Of a stretch of DNA of 64,000 nt, positions 54,129-63,364 are shown piece after piece. The notes beneath the pieces were generated by a model. That model did no database searches, was not told the origin of the DNA, and saw nothing but the letters and a program-made list of their open reading frames with translations. Every line of letters starts with the position of its first letter. Position 1 is the first letter of the stretch. The stretch comes from Pseudovibrio sp. Alg231-02. GTDB lineage: Bacteria > Pseudomonadota > Alphaproteobacteria > Rhizobiales > Stappiaceae. Position numbers and translations under genes: made by a program. The stretch lies in contig NZ_FREX01000003.1 of the NCBI RefSeq assembly GCF_900143565.1, positions 310,001-374,000 of the forward strand. The letters are read 5' to 3'.

Positions 54129-55178
54129 TTAGGCGCTTTCCAGCATAGCCTCTAAAACACCCCGATAGACCGCTCGAATGCGATGATGATGGTTTGGGGA
54201 AGCTTGCCAGAAGTTGGTGAGGCCGGGGCCTGCGTTCAGTTCCAAGACGTTTGCTGGTGCGTCGTCTTTGCTGAGGTCATCGCAAAGGATATCGACGCCT
54301 GCATAGCGCAAGCCGCATACACGCGCAGCTTTCACGGCCAGATCTTTGAAGCGTTGTGAGGCTAAGTCGGTGACGTCGACCGCTTCACCACCGGTTGAGA
54401 GGTTGGCGTTGGAGAGGAGCTGCAGGAATTCTCCGTTATGGAGAGTGGTTGCCAGATTGTAGCCAGCTTCCTGAATGGCTTTGAGGATGCGCGGGTCGTC
54501 GTTTTCAACCTTATAGCCGCCGCTGCGGGTGGTGAGGGTTTTGACTTTTGCAGCCAGTAGTTCTGCAATGGTGCTGGCACCATCTCCGATGATGGAGAGA
54601 GGGCGTCGTTCGATGATGGCCAGAATGGTTCCATCAAGTACAATCACGCGGTAGTCACGGCCTGAGACAGCTTCCTGTACCAGCATGCGGTCGTTGGATC
54701 GCAAAGCGTTTGTCAGGTGGGTGTTGAGTTCCGCCTCATCAGAAATCTTCTGAACGCCAATGCCCTGGGTGCCCTCATTGGGTTTTATGAAAACCGGATA
54801 GCCCAGTGACTGAGCGATCTCGCCTGCACCTGTGAGCGCATTCAGGCTTTTGGCGACATGCGGGTTGGCGGTGCTGAGGTGCCTGATGGCATTGTCTGAA
54901 TGTATGAGCTTGAAGTTTGGGGTTGGCAGGCCAGCGTCCTGTAGCAGGCGACCGCAGAAGTCCTTGTCTCGTGCAGCTTCTCCAGCTGCATAGCTATTGA
55001 GTGCGAAAGCACCGCCCTTGATGGGAAAACGTTTGCCGCCGCCTGTTTCGATATAGCCGAAATAGAAGAACTCGCTGTCGAGAGCGAGTTTGATGCCTTT
55101 CTCCTGACACAGCCCTGCAAGCAAGCGTGGGGCAAGAGGGAGGTTCGGCAGGTCAGGCGAAACAGGGATAAACTGCAT
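54129..55178 (-). CDS. Stand-alone ATP-grasp ligase (cyanophycin-synthetase-like)
   Basis: A 349-residue protein with an ATP-grasp domain. ATP-binding and catalytic segments are GYPVFIKPNEGTQGIGVQKI, MLVQEAVSGRDYRVIVLDGT, IERRPLSIIGDGASTIAELL (a signature shared with CphA and GshAB), and LRYAGVDILCDDLS followed by VLELNAGPGLTNFW with the metal ligands. The Mur-ligase half of cyanophycin synthetase is absent. The N-terminal 120 residues include KLALDSEFFYFGYI. It likely ligates an amino acid or peptide; the substrates are unknown. It lies downstream of lolA on the same strand, after a terminator. Confidence 0.8.
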   Translation of the reverse strand: MQFIPVSPDLPNLPLAPRLLAGLCQEKGIKLALDSEFFYFGYIETGGGKRFPIKGGAFALNSYAAGEAARDKDFCGRLLQDAGLPTPNFKLIHSDNAIRHLSTANPHVAKSLNALTGAGEIAQSLGYPVFIKPNEGTQGIGVQKISDEAELNTHLTNALRSNDRMLVQEAVSGRDYRVIVLDGTILAIIERRPLSIIGDGASTIAELLAAKVKTLTTRSGGYKVENDDPRILKAIQEAGYNLATTLHNGEFLQLLSNANLSTGGEAVDVTDLASQRFKDLAVKAARVCGLRYAGVDILCDDLSKDDAPANVLELNAGPGLTNFWQASPNHHHRIRAVYRGVLEAMLESA

Positions 55179-55194
55179 TCAAGTTCTCAAGCTA

Positions 55195-55221
55195 ATAAAA
55201 AAGGAGCGCCGAAGCACTCCT
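55195..55221 (-). terminator. Terminator after lolA
   Basis: On the minus strand AGGAGTGC-TTCG-GCGCTCCT is followed by seven T residues, about 30 bases after the lolA stop. Confidence 0.85.
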
Positions 55222-55250
55222 CTTCATACATTAGTTTTTATAGCAGTGCT

Positions 55251-55940
55251 CTAGTTGTTACCGCGTCGCTGACGGGAATTCGCGATGTAATCAATCTTGA
55301 ACAGATCCGGGTTAGTCGCGCCGTTCTCAGTCACGTCATAAATGGCAACAGACGTGTCGTAACCCTGTGCGTCACGTACGGTCCATTGCTTGAGCTTATA
55401 GTTTCTTGCGTCGAAGATCAGCGTCAGGCGGCCAGATGTGAAACGGGTTTTATCGTCGATCGCGATTGTGATGAGGTCTGGTTCAACAACCACGTTGGTC
55501 ACATTGGCGTCTGTCTTGAGGTCGATTTTATCAGCCAGCAGGAAGCGCAGTGGTGTCTGGGAAAGCGGCCAGATGTCCTGTGTCTGCAACTTACGGTCCT
55601 TCACTGAAACCATGCTGCCGTCAGCAATGATGTCGAGTGTAGAAGGCTTGTTGTAGTAGAAGCGGACTTTGCCCGGGCGGCTGATGAAGAACTGGCCTTC
55701 TACACGCCCGCCGGTTGGGCCAAACTGCACGAACTTGCCGTGCATGTTGCGAACAGAGTTGAAATACTTGCTAACGGCGTCAATGGCTTGCACGTTGGTC
55801 AGCGCGACTGGCTGTGCCTGCTGGGCTGTTTGAGCGGCGGAGTGTTCCGCAGTCAGTGGGACAGAACCAATAAAAAGCGCTGCCGCAATTGCGAGGCTTT
55901 TGCCAATCCTACCAAAAAAGATCGCCTGAGATGCAATCAT
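55251..55940 (-). CDS. lolA: Outer-membrane lipoprotein carrier LolA family protein
   Basis: Periplasmic carrier of 229 residues. A signal peptide occupies about residues 1-37 (hydrophobic SLAIAAALFIGSVPLTA, cleavage near AQT). The mature domain includes YFNSVRNMHGKFVQFGPTGG, GQFFISRPGKVRFYYNKPST and GSMVSVKDRKLQTQDIWPLSQTPLRFLL, which match the alphaproteobacterial LolA branch. It transfers lipoproteins between membranes. It lies downstream of ftsK with a 254-base gap. Confidence 0.88.
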   Translation of the reverse strand: MIASQAIFFGRIGKSLAIAAALFIGSVPLTAEHSAAQTAQQAQPVALTNVQAIDAVSKYFNSVRNMHGKFVQFGPTGGRVEGQFFISRPGKVRFYYNKPSTLDIIADGSMVSVKDRKLQTQDIWPLSQTPLRFLLADKIDLKTDANVTNVVVEPDLITIAIDDKTRFTSGRLTLIFDARNYKLKQWTVRDAQGYDTSVAIYDVTENGATNPDLFKIDYIANSRQRRGNN

Positions 55941-56107
55941 AAATATAACTCCGCTGTCAAAACTCGTAGAACAACCGTAAGGCGAGTTGATTAACTCTTC
56001 TCTAAATCCAGCTTGCGGTTATTTGTGAACCCTCATTCTGAAAGGCTATCGTTACCATAAGGCGAAGATGGGGCATATGCCTCAAATTCCATAAATTCGC
56101 CTAGAGA

Positions 56108-56146
56108 TATCCGAAAAGACTGATCAACTTTTCGGGAGTGTTTTAC
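56108..56146. repeat. Small dispersed palindromic repeat, copy 2
   Basis: TATCCGAAAAGACTGATCAA followed by CTTTTCGGGAGTGTTTTACA. CCGAAAAG and CTTTTCGG form the dyad. Related to the copies at 32018-32056 and 61520-61561. Confidence 0.55.
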
Positions 56147-56186
56147 AGCAGTCTCCCCGTGATTGGCTATAGGCAGACTGCTGTAA
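56143..56186. repeat. 12-bp perfect inverted repeat downstream of ftsK
   Basis: TTACAGCAGTCT (56143-56154) and AGACTGCTGTAA (56175-56186) with a 20-base loop. It ends 8 bases beyond the ftsK stop codon on the 3' side. It could be a terminator-like or mRNA-stabilising structure for ftsK; the T run is lacking. Confidence 0.5.
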
Positions 56187-56194
56187 GAGAGGTA

Positions 56195-59092
56195 TCAGAA
56201 CTGTTCGCCGTTTTCTGGAAGCAAGATCTCACGCTTACCGGCATGGTTCGCTGGGCTGATCATGCCTTCCTGCTCCATGCGCTCAATGAGAGAAGCTGCA
56301 CGGTTGTAGCCGATTGAGAGGCGGCGCTGAATGTAGGAGGTTGATGCTTTGCGGTCTCTGGCGACGATTGCAACGGCCTGATCGAACAGGTCGTTGGTTG
56401 CGTTGCCGGAGCCTTGGGTCAGAGCGTCGTAACCGCCTTCAGACTCAGCGTCTTCAGTCACGTCAGAGAGATAAGTTGGTGTTCCTTGCTCTTTGAGGTG
56501 TGAGACGATGTCTTCCACCTCATCATCAGCAACGAATGGACCGTGAACACGTTGGGTTCTACCGCCAGCAGCCATGTAAAGCATGTCACCCATACCAAGC
56601 AGCTGTTCTGCGCCCATTTCGCCAAGGATTGTGCGACTGTCGATCTTAGACGTCACCTGGAACGAAATACGGGTTGGGAAGTTGGCTTTAATAGTACCGG
56701 TGATGACGTCCACGGATGGGCGCTGGGTTGCCATGATCAAGTGGATACCAGCTGCACGGGCCATCTGTGCCAGACGCTGGATTGCGCCCTCGATGTCCTT
56801 ACCGGCCACCATCATGAGATCAGCCATCTCATCGACGACCACGACGATGTACGGCATTTTCTCCATTGGCAGTTCTTCTTCTTCGAAGATTGGCTCGCCA
56901 GTGTTTTTGTCAAAGCCGGTCTGAACGGTTCGGGTGAAGCTTTCGCCCTTCTTCATGGCTTGCTCAATGCGGGTGTTGTACCCGTCGATATTGCGCACGC
57001 CCATCTTGGACATTTTCTTGTAGCGATCTTCCATCTCACGAACGGTCCATTTCAAAGCCACAACAGCTTTGTTTGGATCGGTCACAACAGGGGTGAGAAG
57101 GTGCGGAATGCCGTCATAAATGGACAGTTCCAGCATCTTTGGATCGATCATGATCATCTTACACTGCTCAGGGGTGAGCCTGTAGAGCAAGGAGAGGATC
57201 ATGGTGTTTACGGAAACGGACTTACCAGAGCCGGTGGTACCTGCCACGAGCAAGTGCGGCATGCGGGCAAGGTCGGCGATGACGGCTTCACCATTAATGG
57301 TTTTGCCGAGTGCCATAGCCAGCTTTGCTTTGGACGCGTCAAAGTCCTCAGAATCCAGAAGCTCGCGAAGGTATACGGTCTCGCGCTTCGCATTCGGCAG
57401 TTCGATACCGATGGCGTTTTTGCCCGGAATAACAGCCACACGTGCAGAGATCGCGCTCATGGAGCGGGCGATGTCGTCTGCCAGGCCGATGACGCGGGAA
57501 GATTTGATACCCGGTGCCGGTTCCAGTTCGTAAAGCGTTACAACAGGTCCCGGACGAACTGCGATGATCTCGCCGCGGACGCCAAAGTCACCCAGCACAC
57601 CTTCCAGAATACGGGCATTTTGCTCAAGCGCATCTTTGCTTAGGCGTTGTTTGCCGTCGGCCTGAGGCTCAGCGAGCAGCTCGATGCTTGGCAACTCGAA
57701 CGGTGGTTGTTTGATAATTGCGGTAGATCTCTTTTCCTGAGCAAACGGGCGCGGTACAGAGCGTCCCGGAGCAGGGCGTGGTGGCTGTTGTTGAGGCGCC
57801 GCCTGCATCGGTGGTTCTTGCTCATCAGGACTTGCAATGCCGATCGGTGCATCTGGCTGAGGGCCGAGATGAAGGTCTTCGCCCTCATGGTATTCATCTG
57901 GTCCGAGCACATATCCCTGTTCATCATAAACAGGTTCACCTGCAGGAACGGGCTCCCACTGTTCTTCAGGATAGTGTTCGTTTTGTGCAGCGTAATGTTG
58001 GGTGTTGTCGTGTTGTGGGTCAAACTGCACATCTGACCGCTCAGCCTGATCTTCCTGCTGATAGTAATCGCTGAGGCCATCGTCTTCGACAGGCATAAGT
58101 TTGGCCGCTACTTTGCGTCTTAAACGGGAAACCAGTCCGCCTTTTTCAGCGGGCTCGTCCTCATCAGCTTCGTGCTCTTCCCACTGTTGATCTGCCTGCG
58201 GATCGTGCTGTTCTTCTTCGTAGTATTCAGGTTGCTGAGGCTGGTTTGGATCATGCGGAGCTGCTGCATAATCTTCTTCCTGCCAGTTTTGCTCAGTGAC
58301 CAGCTTGCGCTTGAAGACCGTGCGCTGGATCGCGCTGGTTGCCATGAGCTTCCAGTGGCTTAGCGCGCCAATGATTGCATAATAGCGGTTGTTTTCGCCG
58401 TCATAGTCTTCCTCAGAATCTTCCGTAAACGGTAATGCTTCGTGAGGAGTGTATTCATCTTCAACGGCTTCGTCTTCGTTGAACTCTGCCGGGGTTAGGT
58501 CTTTGCCGATGAGACCAGCAGCGTAAGCTAATAGCACAATTGAAGGCAGACCAAGGCCGACAGCACCGGTCAGGGTTCTCATGCCCGTTGAGAGCTCTGG
58601 CAGGATTGCGGTTGGAACTGAGAAAATCCAGTCGCCAAGGAAACCGCCAAGTCCTGTTGGCAATGGCCAGCTGGATGGAATTGGAATGGCCGCCAGACCA
58701 CCTGCAAACAGCACGGTTCCGACAAGCCATGTCAGAAAGCGTTTGCGGGTGACACCAGATGTGTATTTGAGAGACAGGCGCCAACCCCAGATGAAGATGG
58801 GCACCAGAAAGACAGCTGTTGCCAGCCCGATTGTCTGCATCAGAACGTCTGCAACAATGGCTCCAGTCTGACCCAGTGCATTATGAATCTCCGCATTGGT
58901 TGCGTGATTCAAGCTTGGGTCGTCCGTTGACCATGTTGCGAGGGCTGCCGCCACACAGAGACCGATGACGAGGATCACCGCGCCACCAATGACGATTATG
59001 TTGCTTTTGATAAAGCGCTTGATCGGGCTCTCTGTATCAGCCAGTGAAACAGAGCTTGCTTTTGGTCGTTGCATTGCAGCAGCCTGACGCAT
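56195..59092 (-). CDS. ftsK: DNA translocase FtsK
   Basis: Septum-located DNA pump that clears and resolves chromosome termini, 965 residues. Four or five N-terminal membrane helices (about 30-200) are followed by an acidic Gln/Glu/Pro-rich linker (about 200-470). The motor domain has Walker A in [19 protein letters not shown], Walker B in [15 protein letters not shown] and [21 protein letters not shown]. The C-terminal gamma winged helix reads [30 protein letters not shown], recognising KOPS. It starts 4 bases after the aminotransferase stop codon, indicating one transcript. Confidence 0.97.
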   Translation of the reverse strand: MRQAAAMQRPKASSVSLADTESPIKRFIKSNIIVIGGAVILVIGLCVAAALATWSTDDPSLNHATNAEIHNALGQTGAIVADVLMQTIGLATAVFLVPIFIWGWRLSLKYTSGVTRKRFLTWLVGTVLFAGGLAAIPIPSSWPLPTGLGGFLGDWIFSVPTAILPELSTGMRTLTGAVGLGLPSIVLLAYAAGLIGKDLTPAEFNEDEAVEDEYTPHEALPFTEDSEEDYDGENNRYYAIIGALSHWKLMATSAIQRTVFKRKLVTEQNWQEEDYAAAPHDPNQPQQPEYYEEEQHDPQADQQWEEHEADEDEPAEKGGLVSRLRRKVAAKLMPVEDDGLSDYYQQEDQAERSDVQFDPQHDNTQHYAAQNEHYPEEQWEPVPAGEPVYDEQGYVLGPDEYHEGEDLHLGPQPDAPIGIASPDEQEPPMQAAPQQQPPRPAPGRSVPRPFAQEKRSTAIIKQPPFELPSIELLAEPQADGKQRLSKDALEQNARILEGVLGDFGVRGEIIAVRPGPVVTLYELEPAPGIKSSRVIGLADDIARSMSAISARVAVIPGKNAIGIELPNAKRETVYLRELLDSEDFDASKAKLAMALGKTINGEAVIADLARMPHLLVAGTTGSGKSVSVNTMILSLLYRLTPEQCKMIMIDPKMLELSIYDGIPHLLTPVVTDPNKAVVALKWTVREMEDRYKKMSKMGVRNIDGYNTRIEQAMKKGESFTRTVQTGFDKNTGEPIFEEEELPMEKMPYIVVVVDEMADLMMVAGKDIEGAIQRLAQMARAAGIHLIMATQRPSVDVITGTIKANFPTRISFQVTSKIDSRTILGEMGAEQLLGMGDMLYMAAGGRTQRVHGPFVADDEVEDIVSHLKEQGTPTYLSDVTEDAESEGGYDALTQGSGNATNDLFDQAVAIVARDRKASTSYIQRRLSIGYNRAASLIERMEQEGMISPANHAGKREILLPENGEQF

Positions 59093-59096
59093 TCAA

Positions 59097-60293
59097 TTAC
59101 TCCAGAGAGTCCAAAATTCTTCGGAAAGCTTCCTTGCTGACTTCCAAAGATTCAACGAGGGCGAGGCGGATGTATTTATCACCGGGGTTGGAACCGTCCG
59201 GCATATCCGAGGCGATGTAAGCTCCCGGCAAGGACTTCACGCCCACTTCGCGCCAGAGCTTTTCAGCGATTTGTGTTCCAGAACCCCAGCGGGAAACATC
59301 CAGCCAGAGGAAGAAACCACCTTCTTTGCGTACTGAGCCAAACAGAGGAGACAGCATCTCTTCGGCGGCGTCATACTTTTCATTGTAGAGGCGGCGGTTT
59401 TCGATCACGTGTCCTTCGTCACCGAACGCGCGTACGGCGAGCGCTTGCACAGGCATTGGGACCTGAGGAGCTGCAACGTTGCGGAAATCGGCGAAGAACT
59501 GGATGAACTCCGGATCTCCGGCAGCAAAGCCGCAGCGTGCGCCTGGGAGGTTGGAGCGTTTGGACAGTGAGTTGAATGTCACGACATTTTTCAGCGTGCC
59601 ATCAAGAGCTTCAGCTGCTTCCAAAATACCTGTTGGAGGCGTTTCGCGATAGATCTCAGAATAGCACTCATCAGCGAAGAGCAGAAAATCGTGTTTGCGT
59701 GCCAGCTTGATGAGCTTTTGCCAATATTCCATAGGCGCAACGGTGCCTTGTGGGTTGGCGGGGGACGCGAAATAGAATGCGACGGTGCGGTCGAGCAAAG
59801 CTGGATCGATGGCATCCAGATCAGGCAAAACTCCGTCTGCTGGTTCTGGCAAAAGAATTTCGTCAGCACCCGCAATATGAGCGCCAGCACCATAGGATTG
59901 GTAAAACGGGTTCGGCAAAATAACAGCCGGCTGGCCGTCTTTCTTTAGATAATCGCGTGCGCAAACACAGCCAAAGACAAGACCTTCGCGAGAGCCGTTG
60001 AGCGGAATAACGCTTTTATCGGGATCGAAGGCATCAGAGAGTTGAAAACGGTTTTTGACCCATTTGCCAACAGCTGTACGGAATTCATCAGTGCCACGAA
60101 TTGCTGGATACTTGCGGAAGCCGCTCTGATTTTCTTCAAGTACTTCAATGACGTAGCTTGGAGGCTCATGACGCGGTTCACCGATCGTCATAACAATTGG
60201 ATCAAGACCCGGTTCGATGCCAGCGAGCTGCTGATTCAGCCGCTGAAACGGGTTTCCTCCGCTAGATTTTTTCTCAATTTCTTTCGTGGACAC
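59097..60293 (-). CDS. Class I/II aminotransferase (succinyldiaminopimelate transaminase-like)
   Basis: PLP-dependent aminotransferase of 398 residues. Motifs are YPAIRGTDEFRTAVGKW, NGSREGLVFG, NPFYQSYGAGA, the ASPANPQGTVAP turn, FADECYSEIYRE and the PLP lysine in NSLSKRSNLPGARCGF. The overall pattern fits DapC of lysine/peptidoglycan synthesis, though other fold-I aminotransferases remain possible. The start is a GTG with GAGAA upstream. The next gene, ftsK, begins 4 bases after the stop codon. Confidence 0.87.
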   Translation of the reverse strand: MSTKEIEKKSSGGNPFQRLNQQLAGIEPGLDPIVMTIGEPRHEPPSYVIEVLEENQSGFRKYPAIRGTDEFRTAVGKWVKNRFQLSDAFDPDKSVIPLNGSREGLVFGCVCARDYLKKDGQPAVILPNPFYQSYGAGAHIAGADEILLPEPADGVLPDLDAIDPALLDRTVAFYFASPANPQGTVAPMEYWQKLIKLARKHDFLLFADECYSEIYRETPPTGILEAAEALDGTLKNVVTFNSLSKRSNLPGARCGFAAGDPEFIQFFADFRNVAAPQVPMPVQALAVRAFGDEGHVIENRRLYNEKYDAAEEMLSPLFGSVRKEGGFFLWLDVSRWGSGTQIAEKLWREVGVKSLPGAYIASDMPDGSNPGDKYIRLALVESLEVSKEAFRRILDSLE

Positions 60294-60356
60294 AAGAATT
60301 CTCGCAGGAATGATTTACAACAAATGCTCGGAGCACCAAAACTCTAGTGTTTTTTG

Positions 60357-60381
60357 GTAAATTGGCTGTTAACCAATTTAC
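60357..60381. promoter_or_regulatory. Operator-like perfect palindrome
   Basis: GTAAATTGG-CTGTTAA-CCAATTTAC, 9-bp arms with a 7-base spacer, lies between the divergent aminotransferase (start 60293) and transporter (start 60496) genes. It has the layout of a dimeric regulator site; the binding protein is unknown. Confidence 0.45.
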
Positions 60382-60495
60382 TGTGCGCTAAGCTGAATAG
60401 GTGTTTCTTCTGGGGTTTGTCATCTGATTTTTTAGAAGTGTGGGTTTTGATGTGTGTGCTGAGTTAGGATCGAACTTGGGCCGGGATTTGTCGAA

Positions 60496-61500
60496 ATGGC
60501 ACAAACCACAGAAAACATTGAGGCGAGCCATATCCATTTGGATTCCTCATTTGTCATTGTTTTTTCCAAGTCAAAAGGCATGCGAAGACTCACGTTAGAA
60601 CAGTTGCGTGACTATGAGCTGGAGCCCGACGAATTTTATTGGGCTTATTTGCAGCGGGTTGCCGCCCAGAACCGCGAGTTTCTTGAAGAAGTTGGGCTGG
60701 AACACAGCGATATTGATGATCTTTTAGCCCGAGAGGTGCGTCCGCATTGTCATGTGCGCACAAGCGGGGCGTTTATTGCCATCAACGTTTTCAATGAGTT
60801 GCCGAAACAGGAAAGTGGCGACATGGAATGTGCCCAGATCTGGGTGGATGCTAAGCGTATGATCTGCATTTGGCATGATCCGTTGGATGTTTTTCAAAGT
60901 TTACTTGAGGGGTTCAAGACCCGTGTGCCACCAGAAAGCACGGCAGAATTCTGGGCTCGATTGGTGCTGGCGATTGCGGAACGTGCTGAAGAGATGGTTG
61001 AGGTGCTGCAGGACAGGATCGATCATCTTGAAGATGTGGTGCTGGAGACAGGAGATCACCCCTGGGAAAGCGAACTTGCACAGGTTCGTCGGTTAGCAAC
61101 CATTGTTAGGCGCAGCATGCTGGCGCATCTAGACATCTTGAGGAATTTTGAAATTGAGAAGTTTGAGTGGGTCAATCGGATCAACAAACGGCGCGTTCGT
61201 GAGGCGGGTGACCGAGCCCTTCGAATTGCCGAGGAGATGGATGCTATCCGTGAACGCGCAGAAATAGTTCACGATCAGATCATGTTTAAACGATCAGAGA
61301 ATACCAACCGCTACATGCTGATGATGGCGGCCATTGCCGTGGTATTTCTGCCGCTCAGCTTTGTGACTGGACTGCTGGGCATTAATGTCGGCGGCATCCC
61401 GGGAAGTCATGACCCGGTTGCGTTTAGTATTGTTAGCGGGCTTCTGATCATTTTCGGCGTGGGACTGTTTGCGATCGTCCGATGGTTTAGGATTTTTTAG
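60496..61500 (+). CDS. CorA/ZntB-family metal ion transporter
   Basis: Pentameric inner-membrane channel of 334 residues. The cytoplasmic N domain (1-270) has the long stalk helix with ILRNFEIEKFEWVNRINKRRVREAGDRALR. Two C-terminal helices flank the selectivity loop, which reads GLLGINVGGIPG: the canonical CorA GMN is GIN here, as in many ZntB-type members. Zinc export or proton-coupled zinc uptake is therefore more likely than Mg2+ transport. It is divergent from the aminotransferase gene with an operator-like palindrome between. Confidence 0.88.
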   Translation: MAQTTENIEASHIHLDSSFVIVFSKSKGMRRLTLEQLRDYELEPDEFYWAYLQRVAAQNREFLEEVGLEHSDIDDLLAREVRPHCHVRTSGAFIAINVFNELPKQESGDMECAQIWVDAKRMICIWHDPLDVFQSLLEGFKTRVPPESTAEFWARLVLAIAERAEEMVEVLQDRIDHLEDVVLETGDHPWESELAQVRRLATIVRRSMLAHLDILRNFEIEKFEWVNRINKRRVREAGDRALRIAEEMDAIRERAEIVHDQIMFKRSENTNRYMLMMAAIAVVFLPLSFVTGLLGINVGGIPGSHDPVAFSIVSGLLIIFGVGLFAIVRWFRIF

Positions 61501-61519
61501 AAGACTGGCTCCGTGCTTA

Positions 61520-61561
61520 GTCCTATCAGAAAGCCGGAACCGTCATTCGGGAACGTGTTTT
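61520..61561. repeat. Small dispersed palindromic repeat, copy 3
   Basis: CCTATCAGAAAGCCGGAACC followed by GTCATTCGGGAACGTGTTTTA is a diverged copy of the elements at 32018-32056 and 56108-56146. It ends at the stop codon of the SdhAF4-like gene. Confidence 0.45.
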
Positions 61562-61823
61562 AGAAATCGCTGGTAATGCCTTTGACTTCCCAATCGCTAT
61601 AGCGGGCAGGATCCAAACCACCGCGGCCATTGAGCTCTTTCGGCATTTCTTGTTGGACTGCGTCGATCTCTGTGCGGCGCTCTTCAGCTTCTTTCAAAGC
61701 ACGTTGGGCAGCTGGGGGCAGGTCTTCAAACCGGCGTTTTTTCGGCGTTTCTTCAATCTGCTCCGTCGTATCGACTTCTTGTGTTTTAAAGTTTTCGACG
61801 GCTGATTTGTTGTCTTTTTCCAT
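61560..61823 (-). CDS. SdhAF4/DUF1674 family protein
   Basis: An 87-residue protein with a charged N terminus, FEDLPPAAQRALKEAEERR and the family C terminus DPARYSDWEVKGITSDF. Its relatives help flavination of the succinate dehydrogenase flavoprotein. The ATG at 61823 has GGGGA upstream; the frame is open to 61979. It is divergent from htpX. Confidence 0.85.
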   Translation of the reverse strand: MEKDNKSAVENFKTQEVDTTEQIEETPKKRRFEDLPPAAQRALKEAEERRTEIDAVQQEMPKELNGRGGLDPARYSDWEVKGITSDF

Positions 61824-62035
61824 TTCAATCCCCGTTGGCTGATGCTGCTTATCACTGTTGTAAGCTTGCGTTTGCCATTTGGAGCTACCACTTAAGCTGG
61901 TAGTGGTAGTTTCACAATGATCGCGTAGCCTTAGATATAGGCGCGAGAGCCTGTGTTTTGCAATGGGCACTGCGTTCATTGATGGACGACCAACGGAATT
62001 GGCGAACGAAGAGAACAGATTGGAGCCTTGAAACC

Positions 62036-63061
62036 ATGAACTATGTACGGACCGGTATGCTGCTTGCGGCGATGACCGCTTTGTTTATGGGTATTGGCTT
62101 CTTGCTTGGCGGCCAAACCGGCATGCTGATTGCTCTGCTGATCGCTGGCGGCATGAACATCTTCTCCTACTGGAACTCGGATCGCATGGTTCTGTCCATG
62201 CACCATGCGCAGGAAGTGGATGAACGTCAGGCCCCGGAGCTTTATGGTATGGTTCGTACTATGGCAGCGCGTGCTGAGCTGCCGATGCCTAAGGTTTATG
62301 TGATCAACAACCCGCAGCCCAATGCGTTTGCGACAGGCCGGAACCCTGAGAATGCAGCAGTTGCAGCAACGACTGGTCTTCTGAATTCCCTTTCCAAAGA
62401 AGAAGTTGCGGGTGTGATGGCGCACGAGTTGGCGCACGTGAAGAACCGTGACACGCTGATCATGACAATCACTGCGACGATTGCTGGTGCGATCTCCATG
62501 CTGGCGAACTTTGCGCTTTTCTTTGGCGGAAACCGCAATAATCCGCTTGGTCTGATTGGGTCTATCCTGATGATGATCCTCGCACCAATGGCGGCAGCTT
62601 TGGTTCAGATGGCGATTTCCAGAACACGTGAATATGCAGCTGACCGTATGGGTGCGCAGATTTGTGGTAACCCGCTGTGGCTTGCTTCCGCTTTGCATAA
62701 GATTGCAGGCGGTGCAGCCCGGGTTGTGAACGAAGACGCAGAACATAACCCTGCAACGGCGCATATGTTCATCATCAATCCGCTTTCCGGTCAGAATATG
62801 GACAACCTGTTCTCGACACATCCAAACACAGATAACCGGATCGCGGCGCTTCGTCAGATGGCCTCTGAAGCTGGCTTTACTGAAACGCGTGGTTCTGGTG
62901 GTGGTCATTTTAGTGTGCGTGAGACGTCGCAAGCTAAGCCGCAGCGTGAAACACGTCGCCCAAGCGGCCCTTGGGGAGCATCCCGCCAATCAGGTCAGCG
63001 TGGTGGGAACGACCAACCCAGCCGTGATGAGCCGCGGAAGCCCAAAGGGCCATGGGGCTAA
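62036..63061 (+). CDS. htpX: Protease HtpX homologue
   Basis: Membrane zinc metalloprotease (M48) of 341 residues for quality control of inner-membrane proteins. Two hydrophobic helices open the protein ([19 protein letters not shown] and [15 protein letters not shown]). The zinc site is [13 protein letters not shown] (HExxH) with the third ligand Glu in [12 protein letters not shown]. Two more helices lie between. The C-terminal tail is Arg/Gln/Gly-rich (about 295-341). The start is the ATG at 62036. Confidence 0.95.
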   Translation: MNYVRTGMLLAAMTALFMGIGFLLGGQTGMLIALLIAGGMNIFSYWNSDRMVLSMHHAQEVDERQAPELYGMVRTMAARAELPMPKVYVINNPQPNAFATGRNPENAAVAATTGLLNSLSKEEVAGVMAHELAHVKNRDTLIMTITATIAGAISMLANFALFFGGNRNNPLGLIGSILMMILAPMAAALVQMAISRTREYAADRMGAQICGNPLWLASALHKIAGGAARVVNEDAEHNPATAHMFIINPLSGQNMDNLFSTHPNTDNRIAALRQMASEAGFTETRGSGGGHFSVRETSQAKPQRETRRPSGPWGASRQSGQRGGNDQPSRDEPRKPKGPWG

Positions 63062-63364
63062 AAGCAAGGGAAATCTGCGAATGCGAGACGACTCTCGCAT
63101 TTGCTTTGTTGATTGTACCGTGTTTACCTGAATAACTATTCGCGCTTCCCAAATTGTCTTTGCAATATTAAAGGTTCTGTGGTTAGCCGAGCAGGATTTG
63201 ACAGTTCTCCTTTGGTTACAACTGGCAGTAATCCGCCGAAACTCTAGTGGAACCTGATGAAACCGGTTGGCCTCTGAGTGAGGCTCTTCACACAAGAATG
63301 CATCTTTAAAAGAATAGATGGCGCCGAAGGTCTGGCGACACATTCTGGAATACATGGATCAACG
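63062..63364. other. Intergenic region between htpX and rsmB
   Basis: 303 bases with no supported gene. The htpX terminator hairpin is at the left. The remainder shows no near-consensus promoter or recognisable RNA. Confidence 0.45.
63077..63104 (+). terminator. Terminator hairpin after htpX
   Basis: GCGAATGCGAGA pairs with TCTCGCATTTGC (one G-T pair) around CGAC, followed by TTTGTTG. It lies 15 bases after the htpX stop codon. Confidence 0.65.

Noticed and set aside
56543-57643. 366-codon open frame antisense to ftsK
   Set aside because: Antisense shadow produced by codon bias of ftsK; no ribosome binding site or recognisable motifs.
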